Below are positions 1-8,740 of a stretch of 38,661 nucleotides of DNA, piece by piece. The stretch covers positions 1-38,661 of the forward strand of contig CAJJCT010000035.1 in assembly GCA_905182735.1 (NCBI GenBank). The letters are read 5' to 3'. Below the pieces are notes generated by a model. It did no database searches. It was given only the letters and a program-made list of their open reading frames with translations, and was not told where the DNA came from. Position numbers and translations under genes: made by a program. The stretch comes from Candidatus Marivariicella framensis (GTDB lineage: Bacteria; Bacteroidota; Bacteroidia; Flavobacteriales; Flavobacteriaceae). Position 1 is the stretch's first letter. Each line of letters starts with the position of its first letter.

Positions 1-1567
1 CTTCATTTGATTCTTTTTCAAAGTTTTTAAAATTATCCATAAAAGCTTTGGAGAGCTTGAATGCAGTCTTATAATATTCTTCATCATTATTCCATGAAGC
101 TCTTGGGCTTAAAACATTCGCCGGAATACCTGGACACTTTCTGGGTTGAGCCAAACCAAAAACAGAGTGAATATGATAGTCTTCATAGTTAAACCTGCCT
201 AAAGAACCATCTAAAACAGCATTAATCATAGTTCTAGTATAACTTAATTTTATCCTACTACCAATACCATAAGGACCCCCTGTCCATCCAGTATTTACAA
301 GCCAAACATTAACTTTTGCTTCATTCATTTTTTTTATTAATAATTCAGCATAATAGGATGGATGAAGTGGCATAAAAGGAGCTCCAAAACATGCAGAAAA
401 TGAAGGGGTAGGTTCTTTAATTCCAGCTTCAGTTCCTGCAACTTTTGCAGTGTAGCCTGAGATGAAATGATAAGCTGCTTGACTTGGTGTTAACTTTGAA
501 ATAGGAGGTAATACTCCAAAAGCATCAGCAGTTAGGAAAAATATATGTTTAGGGTTTTCACCAATAGAAGGATTTTGAATATTACTAATATGATTTATAG
601 GATAACTGACTCTAGTATTTTGAGTCAATGAATCATCTTCAAAACTTACTTTATCTTCAGAATCAACAATGACGTTTTCTAATAAAGCTCCTTTTTTAAT
701 GGCACCATATATTTCAGGCTCATCTTCTTTTTTTAAGTTTATAACTTTAGCATAACATCCCCCTTCAAAATTAAAAATTGAATGATCACTAGCCCACCCA
801 TGTTCATCATCTCCAATTAATTTTCGTTTCGAATCTGTAGATAAAGTTGTCTTTCCGGTTCCAGAAAGTCCAAAAAATATAGCTGTTTCTTTATTAATTC
901 CAATATTTGCCGAGCAATGCATTGGAAGGATGTTTTTATAAACAGGAAGAATAAAATTTAATGCTGAAAAAATACCTTTTTTGATTTCTCCAGTATAACC
1001 CGTTCCTCCTATTAAAGCAATTTTTTTTGAAAAATTTAAAATTGAAAAATTATGTTGCCTAGTTCCATCAATATTTTTATCTGCTAAAAATCCAGGTGCA
1101 TTTATTACTGTCCATTCAGGTTTAAATTTTTCTAATTCTTTATTAGAGGGACGTAAAAACATGTTGTACGCAAACATGTTTGACCAAGGATATTCGTTAA
1201 TTACCCTAATGTTTAGTTTGTGATCTTCTTTAGCACAAGCATGGCAATCTCTTACGTATAAGTCTTTTCCATCTAAATACTCAATAACCCTATTAAGAAG
1301 CTTATCAAATTTGGATGGCTCGAAAGGAATGTTTATATCTCCCCACCAAACTTTATCTTTAGTTATTCCATCTTTTACTATAAATCTATCTTTGGGAGAT
1401 CTGCCAGTAAACTCTCCAGTATTAACAGCTAGAGCTCCAGATGACACCTGGACACCATGATTGTTATCTAAAGTTACTTTTTGAAGTTCATCAGAAGATA
1501 ACTGATAAAAGATTTTGCTTTTATTTATCCCGTATTTAGAGAGAGATACATTCTTTTGCCTATTCAT
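1..1567 (-). CDS. pckA: Phosphoenolpyruvate carboxykinase (ATP), 3' end cut by window edge
   Basis: Converts oxaloacetate plus ATP to phosphoenolpyruvate, the entry step of gluconeogenesis in the cytoplasm. I translated the minus strand from ATG at 1567 (MNRQKNVSLSKYGINKSKI). 522 codons are visible against about 540 in E. coli PckA, so only a short C-terminal tail is missing. Visible family motifs are the nucleotide-binding P-loop GLSGTGKTT near residues 233-241 (Lys239), the metal/kinase motif FNFEGGCYAK downstream, NTGWTGGPYGIG and LSPRASWNN. The frame is intact throughout. It is separated by 123 bp from the ABC/M1 gene upstream on the same strand, and a good -7 box lies in that gap, so it is probably transcribed separately. 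Identification is by family motifs and is secure. Confidence 0.96.
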   Translation of the reverse strand, partial: MNRQKNVSLSKYGINKSKIFYQLSSDELQKVTLDNNHGVQVSSGALAVNTGEFTGRSPKDRFIVKDGITKDKVWWGDINIPFEPSKFDKLLNRVIEYLDGKDLYVRDCHACAKEDHKLNIRVINEYPWSNMFAYNMFLRPSNKELEKFKPEWTVINAPGFLADKNIDGTRQHNFSILNFSKKIALIGGTGYTGEIKKGIFSALNFILPVYKNILPMHCSANIGINKETAIFFGLSGTGKTTLSTDSKRKLIGDDEHGWASDHSIFNFEGGCYAKVINLKKEDEPEIYGAIKKGALLENVIVDSEDKVSFEDDSLTQNTRVSYPINHISNIQNPSIGENPKHIFFLTADAFGVLPPISKLTPSQAAYHFISGYTAKVAGTEAGIKEPTPSFSACFGAPFMPLHPSYYAELLIKKMNEAKVNVWLVNTGWTGGPYGIGSRIKLSYTRTMINAVLDGSLGRFNYEDYHIHSVFGLAQPRKCPGIPANVLSPRASWNNDEEYYKTAFKLSKAFMDNFKNFEKESNE

Positions 1568-1622
1568 ATAACATCACTTTAATTTAATGAATTTATATTT
1601 TTATAACATAGTAATCTACTAT

Positions 1623-1630
1623 CAAATGTA
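1623..1630 (-). promoter_or_regulatory. Bacteroidetes-type -7 box upstream of pckA
   Basis: On the minus strand this reads TACATTTG, a perfect match to the Bacteroidetes sigma-A -7 consensus TAnnTTTG, 55 bases upstream of the pckA ATG. No clear TTG -33 element is present at the usual spacing, so the call rests on the -7 box alone. Confidence 0.4.
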
Positions 1631-1690
1631 TATTAAATAGGTTAATTTTTTTTAAAAAATAAATTAATAAATAGAATGTTGGTAATTATA

Positions 1691-4600
1691 TTAATTGAAC
1701 GATACTGGTTTTGTATTGTCAGAAAAAACTCGATCAATTAAAATGTGTCTTGGATCGATTGCTGCTTTAGCAGGTAACGAATCAACAATCATTGTAAATC
1801 TCATTAAGGAATCATTTATATTGACTCTTTGTTGATGAATTAAATTTTCTTCGTCTGAATCAGAAAAGACTCCTATGTCAATCCATTCATTTAAACTAAC
1901 CTTCTTTTCATTTCCTACTGAGTCAGCTTTTATTTTAAAAGCTTCAATTTCAATACTTACTTCATATTTTCCATTGTCTAGTTTTTTTGCAAAGGCTGTT
2001 TTTAGCCTATTATCATATAAGGTGATTTCTTTAAACCAATCATCAATCAAATAATTTAAAGAATCAGGAATCTTGGGCTCAAGAATTTCTAAAAAATTTA
2101 AAGATGTTGGGTAAGGAGTTTTATAACGGTACTTTTCTAAAAATTCTTTCATTGCACTGTTAACTTTATCTTCACCGATATAGTCTTGCAAAGCATAAAG
2201 TATTACACTTCCTTTTCCATAATGGATGTATTGTTGATTTTCTACCTTGTATAAAGGAAGTTCTTTTTCTAGCTCACCTGATCTACCCCTTAAATATCTA
2301 TCATGATCGTACTTAAGAAACTCTCTCATTTTCATTGGAGTTTTTGCTATATCTTTTAGAGTCATTAATGAAGAATATTCTGAAAATGCTTCACTCATAA
2401 GTGTTCCACCTTGCATATTTGCACCAACTAATTGATGTGCCCACCACTGATGAGCCATTTCATGGGCAATAACAGCATCTATAACGTTGTTGTCTTCTTC
2501 ATCTTCAAGATCAATAATGAAACCAAATGATTCTGAATACGGCATGGTCCCAGGAAATGCCTGTGCAAAAGTAGAAAATCTTGGAAACTCAATTACCCTT
2601 GCTTGTTTATGATAGTATGGACCAAAATTTTCTGTGTAATAATTCAGGGACCTTTCTACAGCATCTAGCATCATATCAATATTCACAGAATGTTTTGCGT
2701 CGTAATAAATCTCAATATCTACATCATTCCATTCCCTTTTAGCAATTTCATACTCTGCTGAAATAAAAGAATAAAAATTTTGAGAAGGATGATCTAATCT
2801 ATATTCAAAATAGGCCCTGTTATTTTCTTCCCATTTTCTTATTAATGAACCGGGAGCAATAGCAGTTTGTTCAATGCTAGTAGAGATTATACTCTCTACA
2901 TTAATATAGTCGGAGAAGCCTTGAGTTAAATAATTTTTGTCACAATTCACCCCACAATCAACCTCTAACTTAGGCATTCGTTCTTTTGGTGGCAATCCAA
3001 GTTTTTTTCTTTTATTTTTATCTCCAATTTCTTTACTTGAATCATATCCAATATTAGGTAATATTTCAAAATTATTTAAAAATGATCCATTTTTAACTAT
3101 GCTTGTTGTTTCTCCTCCATTAGAAAACCCCTTTGTTTCGTATTTGTTTTTTATTTCTAGAATTAGAGTATCGCCAGGAAGCATTGGGGGATCAATCCTA
3201 TAAAAATGAACTCCATGATCTTCGTTTTTACTAATTATTGTGGCGTTTGGAAATTCAAAACTTAAATCCCACTGTTTATTTACGTTTAGCAGTATACTAT
3301 CAATAGGTTTTTCTTTGTTGTTCGTAAGGGTTAAGTAAGCTAAAACATCTGCCATCTTCTTTTTTGGAAAAATATCAATATTATATTTAGCCTCTATGAT
3401 TTTTGGAAATGGTAAGTTTTTATATTTTTTATAATATTTTTCGTAGGAAACAGCTAACTCCTCATATCGGTCACTCGACTTGTAACTATTTAATATTTGG
3501 GTATTATAATAAACAAAGGAAGCTGTTAAAATAAACAATACTCCTATTGAAGACACGATAATTGAATAAGTTTTACTGGTATTACTGTTAATGCTATTTA
3601 ATCTTTCTTTAAATGATTTTTTCACACCTCTGTTCCATATTAATCCAGATAATGAGAGCAACAATAAAGAAAATAGTATCCAATATAGACTAAACCAAAA
3701 CACACCCGTATTGCTTGGACCAAAACCATTTAAATCTGAATATATCATGTAAGGAGTACTCCCTAGCGATAACATATTAGAATTTACATCCAATATTAGT
3801 AATATAATATCGAATCCTAATAATACAATTACGGAGACCATATATCCAATATATTTATTATTAACAATGACCTGAATAGCAACCAAAGCAGCACACATTG
3901 TAAAATAGATTGGAAACATATTATATATGTAGTCTTTGACATATAAAGAGAATTCAATTTGTGTAAATCCAGAAATTAACTGATATATTATAGCTATTAA
4001 AATAAGAACTAAATGAATTACAACAGATAATGAAAAAAGAGATAAAGTTTTTGAAAAAAGTGGAATTAGAGTAGAATGAGGAGTAGAATCAATTACTTCG
4101 TTTACTTGAACATCTCGATCTCTCCAAACCAATTCACCACTAAAAAAAACTAAAATAATCAAAATGAATAAGCTAGACGAACCGTTTACTTGATCGACCA
4201 TGAAGTAGGTTAGGGGATATGATTTTAGACCAAAATATTCAAATCCCGTTGCCAGTCCTGCAATTAGCTGAATAATACTAAAAACGAATAGAATTTTAAA
4301 TGTTACATGTTTATAAATGCTGTTCATGTTAAGTTTGAAAAAACTTTTAAAATGGAGAAGGGCTGAGTTTTTAAAAACTTGAACTTTAGGAGCTTTTTTC
4401 GGAACACTTAAAATGACTTTATTTAAATCACTTTTATTCTTTTTACTCTTTTTACTTTTTTTTGTTGTAAAACTAAATCTTGTGTAAGATGCAAAAAGTA
4501 TTATTGCTGCAAAACCGACCCAAAGAAGTCTATTGTAAAGAATTAAACCTGATAAGGAAGGATTTAAAGTATTTTTTTCTAAAGGGGTATAATATTTAGA

Positions 4601-5269
4601 TGTTATACTGTATGTTCTAATTCCAAAAGTATCAACCAATGAAGCTATTTTCTCATTATCAATATCAGAAACAAGTTCACCAGCTATTGAATAGCCTACA
4701 ATTATTAGCATTGCTCCGACGAAGGAAATCATCGTATTTTTATACTCTTGCGCTAATGAATATATAATAGCTCCTCCAATGAACATGTTAGGTAAGATGA
4801 AAATAAAGTAATTGTTAATAAAAGTTTCTATAAAAAAAGGACCAAACCTATCGGCTTCAATCCACCCCATTAATGGAGCAACTTTTGATCCAAGAATAAT
4901 TCCAAAAAAAACGCCAGTCAATGGAACTGTAGATAAAAATAATGAGGCTAAAAATTTACCCATAAAATACCCAAACTTATCTATGGGTTTCGAAAATAAA
5001 ATTTCTTGAAAATTATTTTTATGATCTCTTAATGCTGAATTATTAAAAAATGCGGTAGCAAATAATAATCCAAAAATTGTCATTATAAGTGAATAGATTG
5101 TGATAATATTGGGAGCATTTCGAAACACATTTCCAATTGCACCCCCTATTGACACATTATCTGTGACATTAGCGGCAAAAACCAACAAGAAAACTATTAA
5201 AAAGAATAAATATAGCATTGGTTGTCTAAAGCTATATCTGAGTTCTGATAAGAAAAAGTTCTTAAACAT
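1691..5269 (-). CDS. ABC-2 type permease fused to M1-family metallopeptidase
   Basis: A 1192-residue fusion protein. The first ~580 residues are multi-spanning ABC-2-like permease sequence in two blocks, with hydrophobic segments near 15-35, 55-75, 100-125, 155-200 and again from about 325 to 600, separated by a Lys-rich linker (KKSKKSKKNKS). The C-terminal ~500 residues carry an M1 (gluzincin) peptidase domain with the zinc motif HEMAH at 936-940 and a third ligand Glu near 960 in SEAFSEY, i.e. HExxH-x19-E. Established knowledge: such permease/aminopeptidase fusions occur in Bacteroidetes next to an ABC ATPase; their substrate is not known. The ATPase gene ends 14 bp upstream, so the two are very likely one operon and one transporter. 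The peptidase domain probably faces the periplasm (inference). The frame is intact. Confidence 0.9.
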   Translation of the reverse strand: MFKNFFLSELRYSFRQPMLYLFFLIVFLLVFAANVTDNVSIGGAIGNVFRNAPNIITIYSLIMTIFGLLFATAFFNNSALRDHKNNFQEILFSKPIDKFGYFMGKFLASLFLSTVPLTGVFFGIILGSKVAPLMGWIEADRFGPFFIETFINNYFIFILPNMFIGGAIIYSLAQEYKNTMISFVGAMLIIVGYSIAGELVSDIDNEKIASLVDTFGIRTYSITSKYYTPLEKNTLNPSLSGLILYNRLLWVGFAAIILFASYTRFSFTTKKSKKSKKNKSDLNKVILSVPKKAPKVQVFKNSALLHFKSFFKLNMNSIYKHVTFKILFVFSIIQLIAGLATGFEYFGLKSYPLTYFMVDQVNGSSSLFILIILVFFSGELVWRDRDVQVNEVIDSTPHSTLIPLFSKTLSLFSLSVVIHLVLILIAIIYQLISGFTQIEFSLYVKDYIYNMFPIYFTMCAALVAIQVIVNNKYIGYMVSVIVLLGFDIILLILDVNSNMLSLGSTPYMIYSDLNGFGPSNTGVFWFSLYWILFSLLLLSLSGLIWNRGVKKSFKERLNSINSNTSKTYSIIVSSIGVLFILTASFVYYNTQILNSYKSSDRYEELAVSYEKYYKKYKNLPFPKIIEAKYNIDIFPKKKMADVLAYLTLTNNKEKPIDSILLNVNKQWDLSFEFPNATIISKNEDHGVHFYRIDPPMLPGDTLILEIKNKYETKGFSNGGETTSIVKNGSFLNNFEILPNIGYDSSKEIGDKNKRKKLGLPPKERMPKLEVDCGVNCDKNYLTQGFSDYINVESIISTSIEQTAIAPGSLIRKWEENNRAYFEYRLDHPSQNFYSFISAEYEIAKREWNDVDIEIYYDAKHSVNIDMMLDAVERSLNYYTENFGPYYHKQARVIEFPRFSTFAQAFPGTMPYSESFGFIIDLEDEEDNNVIDAVIAHEMAHQWWAHQLVGANMQGGTLMSEAFSEYSSLMTLKDIAKTPMKMREFLKYDHDRYLRGRSGELEKELPLYKVENQQYIHYGKGSVILYALQDYIGEDKVNSAMKEFLEKYRYKTPYPTSLNFLEILEPKIPDSLNYLIDDWFKEITLYDNRLKTAFAKKLDNGKYEVSIEIEAFKIKADSVGNEKKVSLNEWIDIGVFSDSDEENLIHQQRVNINDSLMRFTMIVDSLPAKAAIDPRHILIDRVFSDNTKPVSFN

Positions 5270-5283
5270 ATAATAAATATATT

Positions 5284-6162
5284 TTATTGATTATTTTTTT
5301 GAATATTAGTAAAGAATACGTCTTCTAGTGAAGGTTCAATTTTCTTAAAGCTTTTGTCTGGAATCTTATCATTTAAAACATGAATTACTGGTTTTCCAGC
5401 AATTAATTTATTTGAAATTACCTGATGACTCTCCTTGTATGAGTCGAGCTCAGATTTACTTATCTGTTTCTCAAAAACTCTACCCTTTAATGAGTTAATT
5501 CCATCGTCAGGTGCCCCACTAAAAACTATTTGTCCAAAATTCATAATAGCCATTTGAGTACATAGTTCTCTAACATCGTCAACAATGTGTGTTGACAAAA
5601 TGACTATTACATCCTCTCCAACATCTGATAATAGGTCATAAAAACGATTTCTTTCTCCTGGATCAAGCCCAGCAGTTGGCTCATCAACAATTAAAACTTT
5701 TGGATCACCAATTAGGGATTGAGCGATTCCTATTCTTTGTTTCATTCCTCCAGAAAAACCTTTTACATTTTTATTTTTTTTATCATACAAATTAACTTTT
5801 TGAAGAAGGTATTCTACTAATTCTTTTCTTTCGTTTTTTATTGAAATTCCTTTTAAAGTTGCTATATGGTCAAGAAGCTGTTCGGCAGTAATTCTGGGAT
5901 ATACGCCAAATTCTTGCGGAAGATACCCAAGGTTTTGACGAAACTCTTTTGTGTTATCTAAAACATTTAAGTCATCAAAAAATATCGACCCCGAATCAGC
6001 TTCTTGAAGTGTAGCAATAGTTCTCATTAAAGAAGATTTTCCAGCACCATTAGGTCCAAGAAGTCCAAACATCCCACTTTTTATTTCGATCGACACATCA
6101 TCAAGTGCTTTAACATTATTTGGGTAGGTCTTTGAAAGGTTTTTTAACACTAATTGTCTCAT
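5284..6162 (-). CDS. ABC transporter ATP-binding protein
   Basis: A 292-residue cytoplasmic ATPase of the ABC-2/drug-exporter (CcmA/NatA-like) type. Walker A GPNGAGKSS is at 36-44, the Q-loop at LPQEFGVYP (about 81-89), the signature FSGGMKQR at 136-143, Walker B VLIVDEP at 156-162 and the switch His near 192 (LSTHIVDD). After about residue 210 comes the usual C-terminal extension of this subfamily. It is the first gene of a two-gene unit with the ABC-2/M1 fusion 14 bp downstream, and should power that protein. It is divergent from the class V aminotransferase gene across a 121 bp gap that holds no convincing promoter box for this strand. Substrate unknown. Confidence 0.93.
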   Translation of the reverse strand: MRQLVLKNLSKTYPNNVKALDDVSIEIKSGMFGLLGPNGAGKSSLMRTIATLQEADSGSIFFDDLNVLDNTKEFRQNLGYLPQEFGVYPRITAEQLLDHIATLKGISIKNERKELVEYLLQKVNLYDKKNKNVKGFSGGMKQRIGIAQSLIGDPKVLIVDEPTAGLDPGERNRFYDLLSDVGEDVIVILSTHIVDDVRELCTQMAIMNFGQIVFSGAPDDGINSLKGRVFEKQISKSELDSYKESHQVISNKLIAGKPVIHVLNDKIPDKSFKKIEPSLEDVFFTNIQKNNQ

Positions 6163-6283
6163 AAATTTTAATTTTAAAAGCTAGTGAATATATGGTTTTT
6201 AATTAAGGCTTAAATTTTGCCGAAGATATAAATATTTTTTCAGTTTTGATTTTTCTATCTTTAAAAGACAAACTTTTAAAAAA

Positions 6284-7540
6284 ATGAAAAAAAGAACTTT
6301 CCTAAAAGCTATTGGAACTGCATTGGCTTCTCCTTTACTTATTTCATCATCTAATGTTTCATATATTGAAAAAGAGACAATTAACTATCCTGACTTTAAT
6401 TCAGATTATTGGAATAAAATAAGAGATCACTATGAACTAACATCTGATTATATAAACCTTGAAAGTGGATATTATAATATAATTCCAAAACCTACATTGT
6501 CAAAACATATTGATCATGTTAGGCGAATTAATATTGAAGGATCATATTATATGAGAAATAATCGTTTAACTGATAAAAAATTAATCACAAATAGACTTGC
6601 GAAATTTGTTGGCTGCAATTCTAACAATATAGCAATAACAAGAAATACAACTGAGTCTTTAGATCTTATTATTGGTGGATTTCCATGGAAGAGTGGAGAT
6701 GAAGCTATTTATGCAGAACAAGACTATGGCGCAATGAAAGTAATGTTTGAACAAGTTTATAAGCGTCATGGCGTTTTAAATAAAGTAGTTTCTGTTCCAA
6801 ATCACCCTGATTCTGATGAAGAAATTGTGTCTTTATATGAATCCAAAATAACTTCCAAAACAAAACTTATTATGGTTTGTCATATGATAAATATAACTGG
6901 ACAAATTTTACCCATAAAAAAGATATGTGATATGGCCCATAAACATAAAGTTGAAGTAATGGTTGATGGGGCTCATTGCATAGGTCATTTTGACTTCAAT
7001 ATTGAGGATTTAAATTGTGATTATTATGGGTCAAGTCTTCATAAATGGCTGGCAACTCCTCTTGGCGCTGGATTATTATATGTAGACTCCAAACATACTT
7101 CTAAAATATGGCCTCTTTTAGCAGATCACAATAAAGATTTAAATGATATAGATAGATTGAATCATATAGGAACACATCCAGTTCATATTGACTTAGCTAT
7201 TAATGATGCTTTAGATTATATAGAATGGATGGGTATTAATAGAAAAGAAGAACGATTAAGGTTCATTCAGAATTATTGGACTGAAAAACTTCGTAATTAT
7301 CCTAATGTAAACATCAACACACCAAAAGATAAAACAAGAAGTTGTGCTATTGCTAACGTTGGACTTGATAACATGTCTTCTAAAGATTTAGCTGAAAAAT
7401 TATTTAAACAATTTAATGTATTTACTGTAGCAATAAATTATGCAAATGTAAATGGTTGTAGGATTTCTCCCAATGTTTTTACAACAACAAAAGAGCTAGA
7501 TCATTTTATTGAAGCAATAAAATCACTTAGCAGAGTCTAA
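6284..7540 (+). CDS. Class V PLP-dependent aminotransferase / isopenicillin N epimerase-like, putatively Tat-exported
   Basis: A 418-residue fold-type I PLP enzyme of the class V aminotransferase/cysteine desulfurase superfamily. The PLP lysine is K254 in GSSLHKWLATPLGAG, preceded by the aspartate motif VDGAHCIGHFDF. Residues 1-22 (MKKRTFLKAIGTALASPLL) look like a twin-arginine signal in Lys-Arg form: KRTFLK followed by a moderately hydrophobic stretch. An exported cofactor-containing enzyme would fit Tat export, which carries folded proteins, but KR-type Tat signals are less certain than RR. The nearest named families are isopenicillin N epimerase-like proteins; the true substrate (sulfur removal, racemisation or lyase) cannot be told from sequence. 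It converges on the PHP phosphodiesterase gene with an 11 bp gap and no visible terminator. Confidence 0.85.
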   Translation: MKKRTFLKAIGTALASPLLISSSNVSYIEKETINYPDFNSDYWNKIRDHYELTSDYINLESGYYNIIPKPTLSKHIDHVRRINIEGSYYMRNNRLTDKKLITNRLAKFVGCNSNNIAITRNTTESLDLIIGGFPWKSGDEAIYAEQDYGAMKVMFEQVYKRHGVLNKVVSVPNHPDSDEEIVSLYESKITSKTKLIMVCHMINITGQILPIKKICDMAHKHKVEVMVDGAHCIGHFDFNIEDLNCDYYGSSLHKWLATPLGAGLLYVDSKHTSKIWPLLADHNKDLNDIDRLNHIGTHPVHIDLAINDALDYIEWMGINRKEERLRFIQNYWTEKLRNYPNVNINTPKDKTRSCAIANVGLDNMSSKDLAEKLFKQFNVFTVAINYANVNGCRISPNVFTTTKELDHFIEAIKSLSRV

Positions 7541-7551
7541 CTTTTATTAAC

Positions 7552-8664
7552 TTAAATTGAAATATCATAAGAAATTAAAGCATTTGTTTTAGAACTGATT
7601 AATGCATTTAAGACTCTGAAGGGGAGTTTGATTTTTTCACGAAACTCTTTTGTTTTAACTAAAATTATTTTTGAGCTATAGGGATCGATTTCAATCATTT
7701 TACTGTTTTCATGTAGATTGTACTCACCTATATACTCAAGTTTAATTGGAACAGAACTATGATTTTTTAAAACAATTTCTGCAAGTATTGCGTTAGACTT
7801 ATATCCATTAGAAGTAACATTTAGATTTGAATAAAGTACCGGTATTAAGTTGTCGGCGCTGCCAATCAAGAGATCATTAAACCATATAAAGGTTTGGTTG
7901 TTTAATAATCCGTTATGAATACCTTTTTCTGATTTTGAATTAGAAATTACAAATGTAATAGGCCTGTGTCCTCCTGACGAAATATTATAAGCCCATTCGG
8001 TTAACCCATGAATATCTGAAGTTCCCAATACAGTTAAATTGTTATTTAATGCAATTTCAAAAGCCTCTTCAGAGAATGAATTTTCATTAACGACTTCAAT
8101 TCCATGTAAAAGTTTATTTTTTATAAGATATTGATGGTATGGATCTAACTTAGCTATTCCATCATTTCTTTGTGAAATCCAGTTTGGATGATTCCAGAAA
8201 ACAAAAGCACCTTGTTTATTGGCCTCTAATATTCCACTTAATGAATCCATGTGCAATATTTTGTTCGCATCATTAATAAAAACTGCATTTATATGACCTG
8301 GAGCCATTGATCTTGTTATTTCAGCTCCATTAATTACAATTAAATTTGATTTTTTACTTCTGTGAGACTTAGCAATTTCAAATGATCTATTTCTGTCTGG
8401 ATTAGGTATGTCTTTAGAGTGAGGCTGATACTCTAGATGATCAGTTATAGCAATTAAATCAAGCGATTCTCTTTCAGCTTCATCAACTCTTACATCTGGC
8501 CAAACACTTCCATCAGAAAAAACAGTGTGAATATGCAGGTCTGTACTGATTAAATATTCTCCATCAGGAGCTTTGAAGAAAGACTTGATGTTTTGCGAAT
8601 AGCATTCAAAAGAATAAAAAATTACCAAAAAAAATAAAAAGTATTTTTTATATAAAAGTATCAT
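7552..8664 (-). CDS. PHP-domain phosphodiesterase, exported (Sb-PDE-like)
   Basis: A 370-residue protein with an N-terminal signal peptide (hydrophobic residues 7-21, ending CYSQ) and a PHP metallophosphoesterase domain. Motifs seen are TDLHIHTVFSDGS (His44, His46), the ITDHLEYQ segment, an NGAEITR segment and a C-terminal TSDIHG, which together supply the metal-binding His/Asp/Glu set. Bacteroidetes homologues are named Sb-PDE family phosphodiesterases after the Sphingobium organophosphate diesterase; the natural substrate is unknown. The last ~80 residues are probably a small beta domain. It probably works in the periplasm or at the outer membrane. It is divergent from the amidase gene across a 76 bp AT-rich gap. 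Confidence 0.82.
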   Translation of the reverse strand: MILLYKKYFLFFLVIFYSFECYSQNIKSFFKAPDGEYLISTDLHIHTVFSDGSVWPDVRVDEAERESLDLIAITDHLEYQPHSKDIPNPDRNRSFEIAKSHRSKKSNLIVINGAEITRSMAPGHINAVFINDANKILHMDSLSGILEANKQGAFVFWNHPNWISQRNDGIAKLDPYHQYLIKNKLLHGIEVVNENSFSEEAFEIALNNNLTVLGTSDIHGLTEWAYNISSGGHRPITFVISNSKSEKGIHNGLLNNQTFIWFNDLLIGSADNLIPVLYSNLNVTSNGYKSNAILAEIVLKNHSSVPIKLEYIGEYNLHENSKMIEIDPYSSKIILVKTKEFREKIKLPFRVLNALISSKTNALISYDISI

Positions 8665-8740
8665 TTGATAGGTTTTTTATTTCTTATAATATATTAATTA
8701 ACTTTATGATATTCTAAATAATTATTCAATTTATGACTTT

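Noticed and set aside
2937-3203. 88-residue open frame antisense to the ABC-2/M1 gene
   Set aside because: Inside an intact conserved gene on the other strand, no recognisable protein.
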